A DNA stretch of 21,362 nucleotides from DATMRF01 sp035566435 (lineage in GTDB: Bacteria; Verrucomicrobiota; Verrucomicrobiia; Limisphaerales; UBA8199). Under the pieces are notes generated by a model that worked only from the letters and a program-made list of their open reading frames with translations, was not told the origin of the DNA and ran no database searches. Shown one piece after another: positions 1 through 7,367 of this stretch; the first letter of the stretch is position 1, and each line of letters starts with the position of its first letter. The stretch is taken from NCBI GenBank assembly GCA_035566435.1, contig DATMRF010000076.1:1-21362 (forward strand), read 5' to 3'. The position numbers and the translations under genes were made by a program.

Positions 1-275
1 ACACCGTGTTCCGGCCCATGGATGGCTGGATACGGCAGCGCCTGCGGCGCATCCTGCGCCGCCGACACACTGGTTCCAAGCGTACGGCCTGTCGAGACCA
101 TCAGCGCTGGCCCGTCGTTTACTTCGCCAAACTCGGGCTAATCTCCTTAGCCTTAGCTCGGGAACAAGCGAGCCATGCTCACCAAAGAGCCCACTAACTG
201 GAGAGCCGGATGCGGGAAATCCGCCCGTCCGGTTCGGAGGGAGGGGTGGCGCACCTGCGCCATCCCTACCCCTAT
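1..275 (+). mobile_element. Group II intron, 3' end including domains V and VI
   Basis: The RNA end follows the maturase stop. Domain V is 203-235: GAGCCGGA (203-210) pairs with TCCGGTTC (228-235), an inner GCGG/CCGC stem carries a GAAA-type loop, and an unpaired CG-containing bulge lies on the 3' side. Domain VI is about 239-271: 242-252 pairs with 257-267, 239-241 pairs with 269-271, and A268 is left as a single bulged adenosine, the expected branch point. Seven nucleotides further on is AT (274-275), which fits the AY 3' end of group II introns. The 3' splice site is therefore called after 275. The 5' part of the intron is outside the window, so it cannot be said whether the copy is complete, but the visible 3' end looks intact. 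Confidence 0.85.
3..197 (+). CDS. ltrA: Group II intron-encoded reverse transcriptase/maturase, C-terminal end (cut by window edge)
   Basis: This is the last 64 codons of a group II intron protein; the reverse transcriptase and most of the maturase (domain X) lie outside the window. The visible part reads TVFRPMDGWIRQRLRRILRR, then a basic linker, then DHQRWPVVYFAKLGLISL. This matches the C-terminus of many bacterial group II maturases (DGWIRxRLRxILR...DHQRWPNAYFAxxGLxSL). The maturase binds the intron RNA, helps it fold and splice, and copies it into DNA at the target. The reading frame is open at the left edge, so the GTG at position 6 is internal and not the start. The TAA stop at 195-197 lies 5 nt before intron domain V, the usual place for an ORF looped out of domain IV. 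No HNH endonuclease motif is visible in this short tail. Class assignment is not possible from the fragment. Confidence 0.85.
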   Translation, partial: TVFRPMDGWIRQRLRRILRRRHTGSKRTACRDHQRWPVVYFAKLGLISLALAREQASHAHQRAH

Positions 276-282
276 CCATCAT

Positions 283-301
283 TGCACCGCTGCGCGGTGC
301 A
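283..301. repeat. Perfect inverted repeat just downstream of the intron
   Basis: TGCACCGC (283-290) and GCGGTGCA (294-301) form an 8-bp perfect stem around TGC. It starts 8 nt after the inferred intron 3' end, so it lies in the 3' exon. There is no T-tract behind it. Confidence 0.6.
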
Positions 302-345
302 TGCCGCTATCCGGTTCAGAAGAAAGTTGTCCCAGACCCGGTTTC

Positions 346-366
346 GGCGCGCTGAGACAGCGCGCC
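346..366. repeat. 9-bp perfect palindromic element
   Basis: GGCGCGCTG (346-354), AGA, CAGCGCGCC (358-366) make a strong hairpin 77 nt before the kinase start codon. It is followed by CTACC and not by a T-run, so it is not a standard intrinsic terminator. From memory, such GGCGCGCTG...CAGCGCGCC units recur between genes in related genomes, but only one copy is in this window. Confidence 0.55.
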
Positions 367-442
367 CTACCTTCGAGCGGATTTGAGGGTTGCAGTGGCG
401 GGGGACGGGCCGTTAAATGGGGGCATCCACTGCCGGTCAGGA

Positions 443-3400
443 ATGGAAGACAATTCTAAGAGACGCGACGCGCAGCCGTTGGAAGGGAACGGAGGCCGGG
501 GGGTGCCGCGAGCCGAAGACCGGCCATCGATTCCAGTTCCGGACCATGAGCTGGTGCGGCGCATTGGCCGAGGCAGCTATGGGGAGGTATGGCTCGCGCG
601 ACACACCATGGGGATGTACCGGGCGGTCAAAATCGTTTATCGCGCCGCCTTTAAGGAGGAGCGGCCATTCGAACGCGAGTTGTCCGGGATTCGCAAATTC
701 GAGCCGATCTCGCGGTCGCACGAAGGGTTCATCGACGTGCTGCACGTGGGGCTGAACGACGCGGAGGGTTGCTTTTATTATGTGATGGAGCTCGGGGACG
801 ACGAGCGAACCGGACAAACGATCCATCCGGAAACTTACTCGCCCAAGACGATTGCCGAGGAAATCGCCCAGCGCGGCCGACTGCCCTTCGATGAATGCCT
901 GAAGCTGGCGCTGGCGCTCAGCCAGGCCCTGGCGGAGCTGCACAAGCATGGGCTGGTCCACCGGGACATAAAGCCTTCCAATCTGATCTTTGTGAACGGG
1001 GTGCCAAAACTGGCTGACATCGGCCTGGTGGCCGCGGCCAACGAGGAACTTTCTTATGTCGGAACGCAAGGGTTCATTCCGCCGGAGGGGCCGGGGACAG
1101 TGCAGGCTGATATTTACAGCCTGGGAAAAGTGCTCTACGAAGCGAGCACCGCGCGGGACCGGCAGGAGTTTCCCGAGTTGCCAACGCTGTTGAACGATTT
1201 TCCCGACCGGGAACGGTTCCTGGAACTCAATGAGGTGATTCTCACCGCGTGCGCGAACACGGCCAGCAAGCGCTACCAAACAGCGTGGGACATGCACGCG
1301 CACCTGGTGGTGCTGGCGAATGGGAAGTCGGTGCGACGGTTGAAAGCGCTCGAACGGACGTTTTCGAGGCTCAAACGAATCGCAGGCGTGTTGGTTCTGG
1401 CGCTGGCCGTCGTCTCACTGGCCGGATACGAGCTCTACCGGGGCTGGAAGACAGGGCTGGAAAGCAAACAACGGCAGGTTGGCGCTGATGTGGCATATGG
1501 CAACAAGGCCATGGATGCCGGCGAGCTGGTGATTTCCCTTCCTTATTTCGCGGACACATTGCGATTGGACAAGGGGGACGAAGTGCGTGAGCGGACGGAT
1601 CGCTTTCGTTTCAGTTCGGTCCTGCTCGAGTGTCCGAAACTCACCCATTTTTGGTTCGGCGAGGGAGATATAGATGATGCCGAGTTTTCGCCGGACGGCA
1701 ACCGGCTGTTGGTGTCTCAATTCTGCGGCAAAGCGTGGATTTATGACCTGATGACGGACCAGGTTTACTCGAAGCCGTTTGGCCACCAGAACGGACTGTG
1801 CGGCGCCACCTACAGCCCGGATGGCCGCCGGGCGTTGACGGCCAACCAGGAGGGGAGCGCGTGCGTTTGGGATGCGGGGACGCTCAAAGAGGAACGGCAC
1901 TTGCAGCAGCCCGACCGGATTTATAGCGCGAGGTTCAGCCCGGATGGGCTTCGGGTGGTTACGTCGTGCCGGGATGGAATCGCCCGGGTGTGGGATACGG
2001 CGACCGGTGAGCTTCGGCTCGAACTCAAAGGCCATAAGGATGCGGTGTTGTTCGCGGATTTCAGCAAAGACGGGCGGTTGCTGGTCACAACCAGCCGGGA
2101 CGCCACCGCGAGGATCTGGGACGCGACCAACGGGCACCCGGTCGGCGCGGCGCTCCAGCATGAGCGGTGGGTGACGCATGCCAGCTTCAGCCCCGATGGC
2201 GCGCAAGTCGTGACGGCGTCGGATGACCACACTGCCCGGGTATGGGAAGTCCGGACAGGTCGAAGGGTTCTGCCAGACCTGATTCATCACGATGTTGTGG
2301 AAAGCGCTCAGTTCAGCCCGGACGGCCGGCTGATTTTGACGGCCAGTTTGGACGGAACGGCGGGTCTTTGGCTAGCGGAGACGCATCAGCCGCTTAATCC
2401 GAATCCGCTGCTGAGGCATCCCGGGCGGGTGAGGCATGCCAGCTTCAGCCGCGACGGCCATCGGATCGCCACTGTGTGTGCCGACGGGACGGTGCGCGTC
2501 TGGGACCTGGCGGGAAGCGCGGTCGCGCCAATTCGGAAGCGAGCGCCCTTCAGCGACGACCGGAGCCGATTCCTGGTGTTGACAGGAGACACGGTGGAGG
2601 TACGGGCTACGATGTCCGGCAAGCCCATCTCGCCGCCGGTGACGGCCATCTCCCCGGTGAAGGAGGCAATGCTGGGACCCGGCGGCAAGTTCATTCTGAC
2701 CGTGTCGGTTCCCGCAGGAAACCCCGACGGCCCGCGAGCGGTCGTGGAAGTCCGGGAGAGCACGACGGGCCAACAGGTCGCCGCCCCATTAGCGCTGCCC
2801 GCTGGAGCGACGAACCTGTCATTGAGCAATGACGGCAAGCGCGTGATGTACTTCGACGGACATGGACTTGTAGTGCAAGAGATAGCGACCGGGGCGCAGA
2901 AGACAGTGCGCGAAGGGCAAAGCGAAGGGGCGGTCTTTAACCCCGCCGGAACTGTGGTGGCAAGCTGGAGCGGCGACACGGTGAGCGTGTGCGGCGTCGC
3001 AACCGGCGAGCCGTTGTTTGGCCCGCTCAAGCATTCATTCCCGGTGAAGGATGTGGAGTTCAGCGGAGACGGTTCAAGGTTGGTTACTTGCGGAGCGGAT
3101 GAGGGCCTCAACGCTTGTTATGCCCAGGTCTGGGATGCCGCCACGGGGCAAGCGATCGGCCCGCACCTGGCCCATGCTGATGGCGTGCTGGCGGCCCGCT
3201 TCAGCCCGGATGGGAAGCGGATTGCGACGGCGAGCGAGGATTTCACGGCCAGCGTGTGGGACGCCGCGACGGGCGGACAAGTCAGCGGCGGAATGGCTCA
3301 CGAAGACCAGGTGGCTACGGCCTGCTTCAGCCCCGACGGGAGGTGGATCGTGACGGCCAGCCCCGATAGGACCGCGCGCATCTGGAGCGCTGAGACGGGC

Positions 3401-3853
3401 GACCCCCTCACCCCTCCCTTGCGGCACCTGGCGCCTCTGACCGACGCGCATCTCCTGGCCAACAACGACGTGGTCGTGGTGACCTCCTCTAGAAGGAATA
3501 ATTTCTGGATTTGGAACCTGCCGGTGGACCAGCGGCCGGCGGTTGATTTGGCCGGCATCGCGCAATTGCTGTCCGCTCACACGGTGAACGCCTCGGGCCG
3601 GCTGGTGCCCACGTCGTCAGACACGCTGAAGGGGTTATGGTCCGGGCTTCGAGCGGGATACCCGGCGCAGTTCGAGACTTCGGCAGAAGAAATCACGGCC
3701 TGGCATGAATTCCAAAGCGAGGACTGCGAGCTTCGCCACCAATGGTCCGCGGCGGTCTTCCATTTGAAGCAACTCCAAGAGAGCCATCCCGGAGACCGAG
3801 GGGTCGCTGAGCGGCTTGCCCGGGCGAACGACCGACTGACGAAAGATTTTTGA
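443..3853 (+). CDS. Membrane-anchored Ser/Thr protein kinase with C-terminal WD40 repeats
   Basis: This 1136-residue protein joins a Hanks-type kinase to beta-propellers. The kinase occupies about residues 36-295: glycine loop IGRGSYGEV (41-49), Lys63 in AVKIV, catalytic loop HRDIKPSN (173-180, Asp175), and a metal loop that reads DIG instead of DFG (192-194), followed by GTQGFIPPEG and ADIYSLGKVLYE. A single hydrophobic segment (about 312-330) would place the kinase in the cytoplasm and the rest outside. From about residue 410 to 1070 there are 14-15 WD40-type repeats with FSPDG...TAS.D.TARVWD cores. Repeats 1-7 and 12-14 are clear, 8-11 are degenerate, which suggests two seven-blade propellers. 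The last 60 residues look helical. ATG 443 is preferred over an in-frame TTG at 383 because the kinase fold begins soon after it; no good Shine-Dalgarno site supports either. Substrate and ligand are unknown. Confidence 0.9.
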   Translation: MEDNSKRRDAQPLEGNGGRGVPRAEDRPSIPVPDHELVRRIGRGSYGEVWLARHTMGMYRAVKIVYRAAFKEERPFERELSGIRKFEPISRSHEGFIDVLHVGLNDAEGCFYYVMELGDDERTGQTIHPETYSPKTIAEEIAQRGRLPFDECLKLALALSQALAELHKHGLVHRDIKPSNLIFVNGVPKLADIGLVAAANEELSYVGTQGFIPPEGPGTVQADIYSLGKVLYEASTARDRQEFPELPTLLNDFPDRERFLELNEVILTACANTASKRYQTAWDMHAHLVVLANGKSVRRLKALERTFSRLKRIAGVLVLALAVVSLAGYELYRGWKTGLESKQRQVGADVAYGNKAMDAGELVISLPYFADTLRLDKGDEVRERTDRFRFSSVLLECPKLTHFWFGEGDIDDAEFSPDGNRLLVSQFCGKAWIYDLMTDQVYSKPFGHQNGLCGATYSPDGRRALTANQEGSACVWDAGTLKEERHLQQPDRIYSARFSPDGLRVVTSCRDGIARVWDTATGELRLELKGHKDAVLFADFSKDGRLLVTTSRDATARIWDATNGHPVGAALQHERWVTHASFSPDGAQVVTASDDHTARVWEVRTGRRVLPDLIHHDVVESAQFSPDGRLILTASLDGTAGLWLAETHQPLNPNPLLRHPGRVRHASFSRDGHRIATVCADGTVRVWDLAGSAVAPIRKRAPFSDDRSRFLVLTGDTVEVRATMSGKPISPPVTAISPVKEAMLGPGGKFILTVSVPAGNPDGPRAVVEVRESTTGQQVAAPLALPAGATNLSLSNDGKRVMYFDGHGLVVQEIATGAQKTVREGQSEGAVFNPAGTVVASWSGDTVSVCGVATGEPLFGPLKHSFPVKDVEFSGDGSRLVTCGADEGLNACYAQVWDAATGQAIGPHLAHADGVLAARFSPDGKRIATASEDFTASVWDAATGGQVSGGMAHEDQVATACFSPDGRWIVTASPDRTARIWSAETGDPLTPPLRHLAPLTDAHLLANNDVVVVTSSRRNNFWIWNLPVDQRPAVDLAGIAQLLSAHTVNASGRLVPTSSDTLKGLWSGLRAGYPAQFETSAEEITAWHEFQSEDCELRHQWSAAVFHLKQLQESHPGDRGVAERLARANDRLTKDF

Positions 3854-3863
3854 AGATTTTTGA
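3844..3863. repeat. 10-bp tandem duplication across the kinase stop codon
   Basis: AGATTTTTGA occurs twice head to tail (3844-3853 and 3854-3863). The first copy ends with the TGA stop of the kinase/WD40 gene. Confidence 0.7.
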
Positions 3864-3909
3864 AAGATCGGGGTGTTTTGCGGCGAATATACCATAGGAC
3901 AAGACGAAT

Positions 3910-4125
3910 ATGAATGCCGCAGACGAAGACTTGGAGAAGTTGATTGGACTTGTGGACGCCAACCGCGCCGGCCTGGAAAGGCTACGAACCGAACTGGAGG
4001 AGCTCCAGCGAGTTTTGGATTCCAGGTGTGTGAGAAATGGGGATGTAACGCAAAGACGCAAAGGTGCAGAGGCGCAAAGGCGGGAACCGGATGCAATCTC
4101 AGACAAGAGGCTCGCGTTCCGGTGA
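3910..4125 (+). CDS. Doubtful small ORF, coiled-coil-like N-terminus running into a repeat
   Basis: ATG 3910 opens a 71-residue frame, with an AGGA 10 nt upstream. The first 39 residues are acidic and leucine-rich with roughly heptad spacing (DLEKLIGLVDANRAGLERLR), and would form a coiled coil or helical hairpin. From about residue 46 the frame is only a translation of the dispersed inverted-repeat element that starts near 4046 (VTQRRKGAEAQRR). Two readings are possible: a small real gene whose 3' end was replaced by the repeat, or a chance frame. I do not recognise a family. If expressed, it would be a small soluble protein following the kinase gene by 56 nt. Confidence 0.3.
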   Translation: MNAADEDLEKLIGLVDANRAGLERLRTELEELQRVLDSRCVRNGDVTQRRKGAEAQRREPDAISDKRLAFR

Positions 4126-4192
4126 CCTTACCGGACCTGCTCCTTGGCCTGGGATTCCTCAGACGCTTTGCATCTTTGCGTCGTGGCGTTAA
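4046..4192. repeat. Inverted-repeat element with ACGCAAAG-type arms
   Basis: The left arm (4046-4076) begins TAACGCAAAGACGCAAAGG. The right arm (4163-4192) is its imperfect inverse: its complement begins TTAACGCCACGACGCAAAG. The 86 bp between the arms contain no gene. Units built on ACGCAAAGGCGCAAAG are, from memory, widely dispersed in unrelated environmental bacterial genomes. Only this element is in the window. Confidence 0.6.
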
Positions 4193-4258
4193 GGAGCTCG
4201 ACTAAATAGATACAGCTTGGTGTTGATGTGCGGCTAGACTCCGGTTACGGAAAGCCGA

Positions 4259-5197
4259 TTACAAATCGGCGTTCCGGGCGGGGCTGTTGCCGCGCAGAAT
4301 ATCGGCGCTGCGCCGGAGGGCGGCACGTTCCTCATCAGACAAACCGGGCTCAAGGGTCGTGACTACACCTTGAGCGCCGACCACACAGGGGAGCGACAGG
4401 CTGACGCCTTGGAATTCTGCGACGTGCGCGGCGCAGGCGGAGACCGTGAACAAGCCCCGCTCGTCGGTCCGCACGGCCTGAACGAGACGGGAGAGAGCGG
4501 CGCCGATGCCGAAATAGGTCGCCTTCTTGCCTTCGATGATCCGGTAGGCTGCCCGGCGCACGGCCTGGTCGATGCGGGCCCGGACGGCGTCGGTGACGGC
4601 CTTTCCTCTTTGGCGGGCGAAGTCCGCGAGCGGCACTCCGCCAACGTGGGCACTGGACCAGACCAGCACTTCCGAATCGCCGTGCTCGCCCAGCACATAG
4701 GCATGGACGGAATGCGGAGCGACGTCGAGCTGTTCGCCGAGGAGCGCCCGAAAGCGCGCAGTGTCGAGGACCGTGCCCGACCCGAAGACCCGGCCAGGAG
4801 GGTGGCCCGCGACCCTGGTGACAATTTGAGTAAGCATATCGACGGGATTGGACGCGACCAACAAAACCGCCTTCGGCGCGTTACGCACTACTTGGGGCGT
4901 TACTTTTTCGAACACCTCCTGGTTCCGCTGGAGGAGCTGCAAGCGGGTCTCGCCAGGCTGCTGCGCGACCCCGCAGGCCAGAACGACCACACCGGCGTCT
5001 TTCAGGTCGGCATAGTCCCCTGCCCTGATTCGTGCCGGGGCGGCAAAGGGTGTGGCATGCAGGATGTCCTCGGCCTGGGCCTGGGCAAGGGCGGGGTTGA
5101 GATCGAGCAGGACGATTTCACTGGCGGCCTGGTGCAGCACCATCGCATAGGCGGCCGTGCTGCCCACAAAGCCACTGCCGACGATGCCGACTTTCAT
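4259..5197 (-). CDS. ldh: L-lactate dehydrogenase
   Basis: The 312-residue protein interconverts pyruvate and L-lactate with NADH in the cytoplasm. It has a Rossmann GSGFVG (residues 7-12) with Asp32 in LLDLN for NAD binding, the substrate loop AQQPGETR (78-85) with Gln at the lactate-specific position and Arg85, NPVD (117-120), LDTARFR (144-150, Asp145 and Arg148) and the active-site GEHGDS (170-175, His172). Malate dehydrogenases of this fold carry Arg in the loop where this one has Gln, so lactate is the better call. The length is typical. It starts 3 nt after the stop of the WYL regulator gene and is the last gene of a tight minus-strand cluster. The ATG gives the standard N-terminus MKVGIVG. 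Confusion with malate dehydrogenase is the only real alternative. Confidence 0.93.
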   Translation of the reverse strand: MKVGIVGSGFVGSTAAYAMVLHQAASEIVLLDLNPALAQAQAEDILHATPFAAPARIRAGDYADLKDAGVVVLACGVAQQPGETRLQLLQRNQEVFEKVTPQVVRNAPKAVLLVASNPVDMLTQIVTRVAGHPPGRVFGSGTVLDTARFRALLGEQLDVAPHSVHAYVLGEHGDSEVLVWSSAHVGGVPLADFARQRGKAVTDAVRARIDQAVRRAAYRIIEGKKATYFGIGAALSRLVQAVRTDERGLFTVSACAAHVAEFQGVSLSLPCVVGAQGVVTTLEPGLSDEERAALRRSADILRGNSPARNADL

Positions 5198-5200
5198 AGG

Positions 5201-6217
5201 TTAAGGGGAGCACGCCCGGCGGGCCGACTGGAGGATTTTTTTTGCCGCGAACTGGATGGCTTCGACCAATTCCGGGGGGCGCACCACCACGGCATTGCCT
5301 CCCCAACTCAAAACCCAGCGCTCGACCTCCGGGAGGCTGGAGAGCTTCAGGCGGAGTTCCACCGCGCCATCCTTGAGTTCGCGCAATTGCTGCGATTCGT
5401 GCCATTTCTTTTCGCGGATGTAGTCGGCAACTTCCCGGTTGAAACGAATGACCACCTCAAACTCACCGCGGCCGGAATGGACGCCGAAACTGTCGCGGAG
5501 CCGGCGGTCCAGAGAAAACCGTTGCGGCCGCTGAAAGGTTCGACCGGTTCGGCGGAGGGCTTTGATGCGGGCGGGGACGAAGGTGCGGATATCTTTGCGC
5601 AGGTGATCGTAGCCGAAGAGGAACCATTCGCCATTGATATTGGCCAGATGATACGGGTCCACCAGGCGCTGCTCTGCGGGTTGCTGGCCGGGCTTGCGGT
5701 AAGTCAACTCAAGCTGTTGCCGGGCCGCGGTGGCCTTGGCCAATTCCTCGAAAACCTCGAGGTCCAGGAGCGGCTCGGCGCGAGTGCGAAAGGAGATGGT
5801 GCGCTCCACGTCCACCAAATCGAGGGAGATGGTGTCGGGCAGGGACTGCTCCATCTTGCGGATCGCGCTGAGCAGGGGTTTTTCGAAGCTCGTGCCGCGA
5901 TACTGCTGCAGCGCCTTTTCGGCGACGATGAGCGCGAAAAGCTCGCCTTCGGTAATTTGGACGGTGGGGAAGGCGTTGACTTCCTCGGTGTAATGATAAC
6001 CGAGCCGGGCGCGGTCAAATTCGAGGGGCAACCGCAAGCGGTCGCGCATGAATTCCAAATCCCGGTGGATGGATTTGGCGCTGACTTCGAGGTCGGCGGC
6101 CAGCCGCGTTGAGTTTGGATAGGCGCCCGATTGAATCGCCTGGTGGATATGGAGCATCCGTTCGAGCGGGGGCCGGGAGCGCAGCGACTCGGTCCCCGGC
6201 AACGGGCGCGCGGTCAT
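5201..6217 (-). CDS. HTH/WYL-domain transcriptional regulator
   Basis: This 338-residue protein has an N-terminal winged helix of the HTH_11/DeoR-like type (about residues 17-75: STRLAADLEVSAKSIHRDLEFM, an Arg-Asp-rich recognition region) and a C-terminal WYL module (about 140-230) with GEWFLFGYDHLRKDIRTF near its ligand face, then a helical and beta C-terminal extension. WYL domains sense small ligands or nucleic acids. Members of this class act as repressors or activators of metabolic, DNA-repair or defence genes. Here its neighbours are rho (4 nt upstream) and ldh (3 nt downstream), so it is almost certainly cotranscribed with them, and ldh is the simplest candidate target. Start is ATG 6217; an alternative is Met21, closer to the HTH. 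Its ligand cannot be told from sequence. Confidence 0.85.
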   Translation of the reverse strand: MTARPLPGTESLRSRPPLERMLHIHQAIQSGAYPNSTRLAADLEVSAKSIHRDLEFMRDRLRLPLEFDRARLGYHYTEEVNAFPTVQITEGELFALIVAEKALQQYRGTSFEKPLLSAIRKMEQSLPDTISLDLVDVERTISFRTRAEPLLDLEVFEELAKATAARQQLELTYRKPGQQPAEQRLVDPYHLANINGEWFLFGYDHLRKDIRTFVPARIKALRRTGRTFQRPQRFSLDRRLRDSFGVHSGRGEFEVVIRFNREVADYIREKKWHESQQLRELKDGAVELRLKLSSLPEVERWVLSWGGNAVVVRPPELVEAIQFAAKKILQSARRACSP

Positions 6218-6221
6218 GGCT

Positions 6222-7367
6222 CTACAACAACTTGGCGAGCAACTCCTCGTTGGTCTTGTGCTTCTTAAGAGCGGCGACGAGGGTTTCCATCGCCTCGACG
6301 GGGTTCAAGTCCACCATGGTGCGGCGGAGTTTGCGCACGGCCTCGATTTGATTCTTCGGGAAGAGCTTTTCTTCCTTGCGCGTGCCGCTCTTGGGAATGT
6401 CGATCGCCGGGAACAGGCGCCGATCCGAGAGCTTGCGGTCGAGGATCAACTCCATGTTGCCGGTGCCTTTGAATTCCTGGAAGATGAGCTCGTCCATCCG
6501 CGAACCGGTGTCCACCAGCGCGGTGGCAATGATGGTGAGGGAACCACCTTCCTCGATTTTGCGGGCGGAGGCGAACATCTTGCGGGGGATTTCGAGAGCG
6601 CGGGCGTCCACGCCGCCGGTCATGGTGCGGCCGCTGCCGCCGTGCACGCTGTTGTAGGCGCGGGCGACGCGGGTGATGGAATCCAGGAGGACGAAGACAT
6701 CTTTGCCGGCCTCGACCATGCGGCGGCAGCGCTCGATCATGAACCGGGAAAGCCGTACGTGGGTTTCGAGGTCCTGGTCGTTGGAAGAGGCGACGACTTC
6801 CGCCTTCACGGAGCGTTGGAAATCGGTGACTTCCTCGGGCCGCTCGTCAATCAGCAGCACGAGGACATGGACGTCGGGATGGTTGGCGGTGACGGCGTTG
6901 GCGAGCTGCTTCAGCACGGTGGTCTTGCCCGTACGCGGAGGGGCGACGATAAGACCCCGGGTGCCCTTGCCGAGCGGGGTGACCATATCGATCACGCGCG
7001 TCTCGATCAGGTCGGGACTGGTTTCGAGCCTGAACTTCTCGATGGGATCAATCGTGGTGAGGTTTTCAAAGCGCGACGACTTGGTGTATTCCTCGAACAG
7101 CATGCCGTTGACGCGATCGACGGCTTTCAACTGCGGGCTGTTCCCGCGATGCGGGGGCTGCGTTGGGCCTTCGACGAGGCTGCCTTCGCGCAGGAAGTTG
7201 CGCTTGATGGTGTCGGGCGTGACGAAGATGTCGCTGGGTTTAGGGTGGAAATGGTTCTCGGAGGTCCGGAGAAAACCGAAGCCCTTTTCGGAGATTTCCA
7301 GGTAGCCGGAGCCGTTTTCGGCGGTGGCAGTGGTGCTGTTACTTTCGTTTTTTGTTGCTGAACTCAT
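6222..7367 (-). CDS. rho: Transcription termination factor Rho, short form
   Basis: Rho is a hexameric RNA helicase that ends transcription. This 381-residue protein has the cold-shock-like RNA-binding fold at about 20-95 (GYLEISEKGFGFLR...DIFVTPDTIKRNFLREG), Walker A PPRTGKTT (143-150), catalytic Glu175 in LLIDERPEEVT, Walker B VFVLLDS (224-230), the Q-loop MTGGVDARAL (249-258), and the arginine-finger region DRKLSDRRLFPAIDIPKSGTR with Arg311. The N-terminal helical Rho_N domain of about 47 residues found in E. coli Rho is missing; only a Ser/Thr/Asn-rich tail of about 19 residues precedes the RNA-binding fold. Start at ATG 7367 is supported by the fold following directly and by stop codons upstream. 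It is the first gene of the cluster with the WYL regulator and ldh. No strong Shine-Dalgarno site is seen. Confidence 0.96.
   Translation of the reverse strand: MSSATKNESNSTTATAENGSGYLEISEKGFGFLRTSENHFHPKPSDIFVTPDTIKRNFLREGSLVEGPTQPPHRGNSPQLKAVDRVNGMLFEEYTKSSRFENLTTIDPIEKFRLETSPDLIETRVIDMVTPLGKGTRGLIVAPPRTGKTTVLKQLANAVTANHPDVHVLVLLIDERPEEVTDFQRSVKAEVVASSNDQDLETHVRLSRFMIERCRRMVEAGKDVFVLLDSITRVARAYNSVHGGSGRTMTGGVDARALEIPRKMFASARKIEEGGSLTIIATALVDTGSRMDELIFQEFKGTGNMELILDRKLSDRRLFPAIDIPKSGTRKEEKLFPKNQIEAVRKLRRTMVDLNPVEAMETLVAALKKHKTNEELLAKLL

Larger units (their letters stand above)
3854..4258. other. Spacer between the kinase gene and ldh
   Basis: This 405-bp stretch holds the second copy of the 10-bp duplication, the doubtful ORF at 3910-4125 and the inverted-repeat element at 4046-4192. 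The two flanking genes converge here. No intrinsic terminator with a T-run is evident for either. Confidence 0.6.

Noticed and set aside
437..1303. 288-codon minus-strand frame opposite the kinase domain
   Set aside because: It is antisense to conserved kinase motifs and has no recognisable content.
4046..4080. Short ACGCAAAG-like repeats as a CRISPR array
   Set aside because: The units are contiguous and imperfect with no spacers, and pair with an inverted copy downstream; this is an inverted-repeat element.
4259..5197. Malate dehydrogenase for the ldh gene
   Set aside because: The substrate loop has Gln (AQQPGETR), as in lactate dehydrogenases, instead of Arg as in malate dehydrogenases.
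4370..6112. Open frame of 580 codons on the plus strand across ldh and the WYL gene
   Set aside because: It spans two well-identified minus-strand genes and the gap between them; its translation is low-complexity Gly/Asp/Glu-rich shadow sequence.
6216..7361. Open frame of 381 codons on the plus strand, exactly opposite rho
   Set aside because: Long antisense frames are common opposite GC-rich genes; the rho frame has full family motifs and the opposite frame has no recognisable domain.
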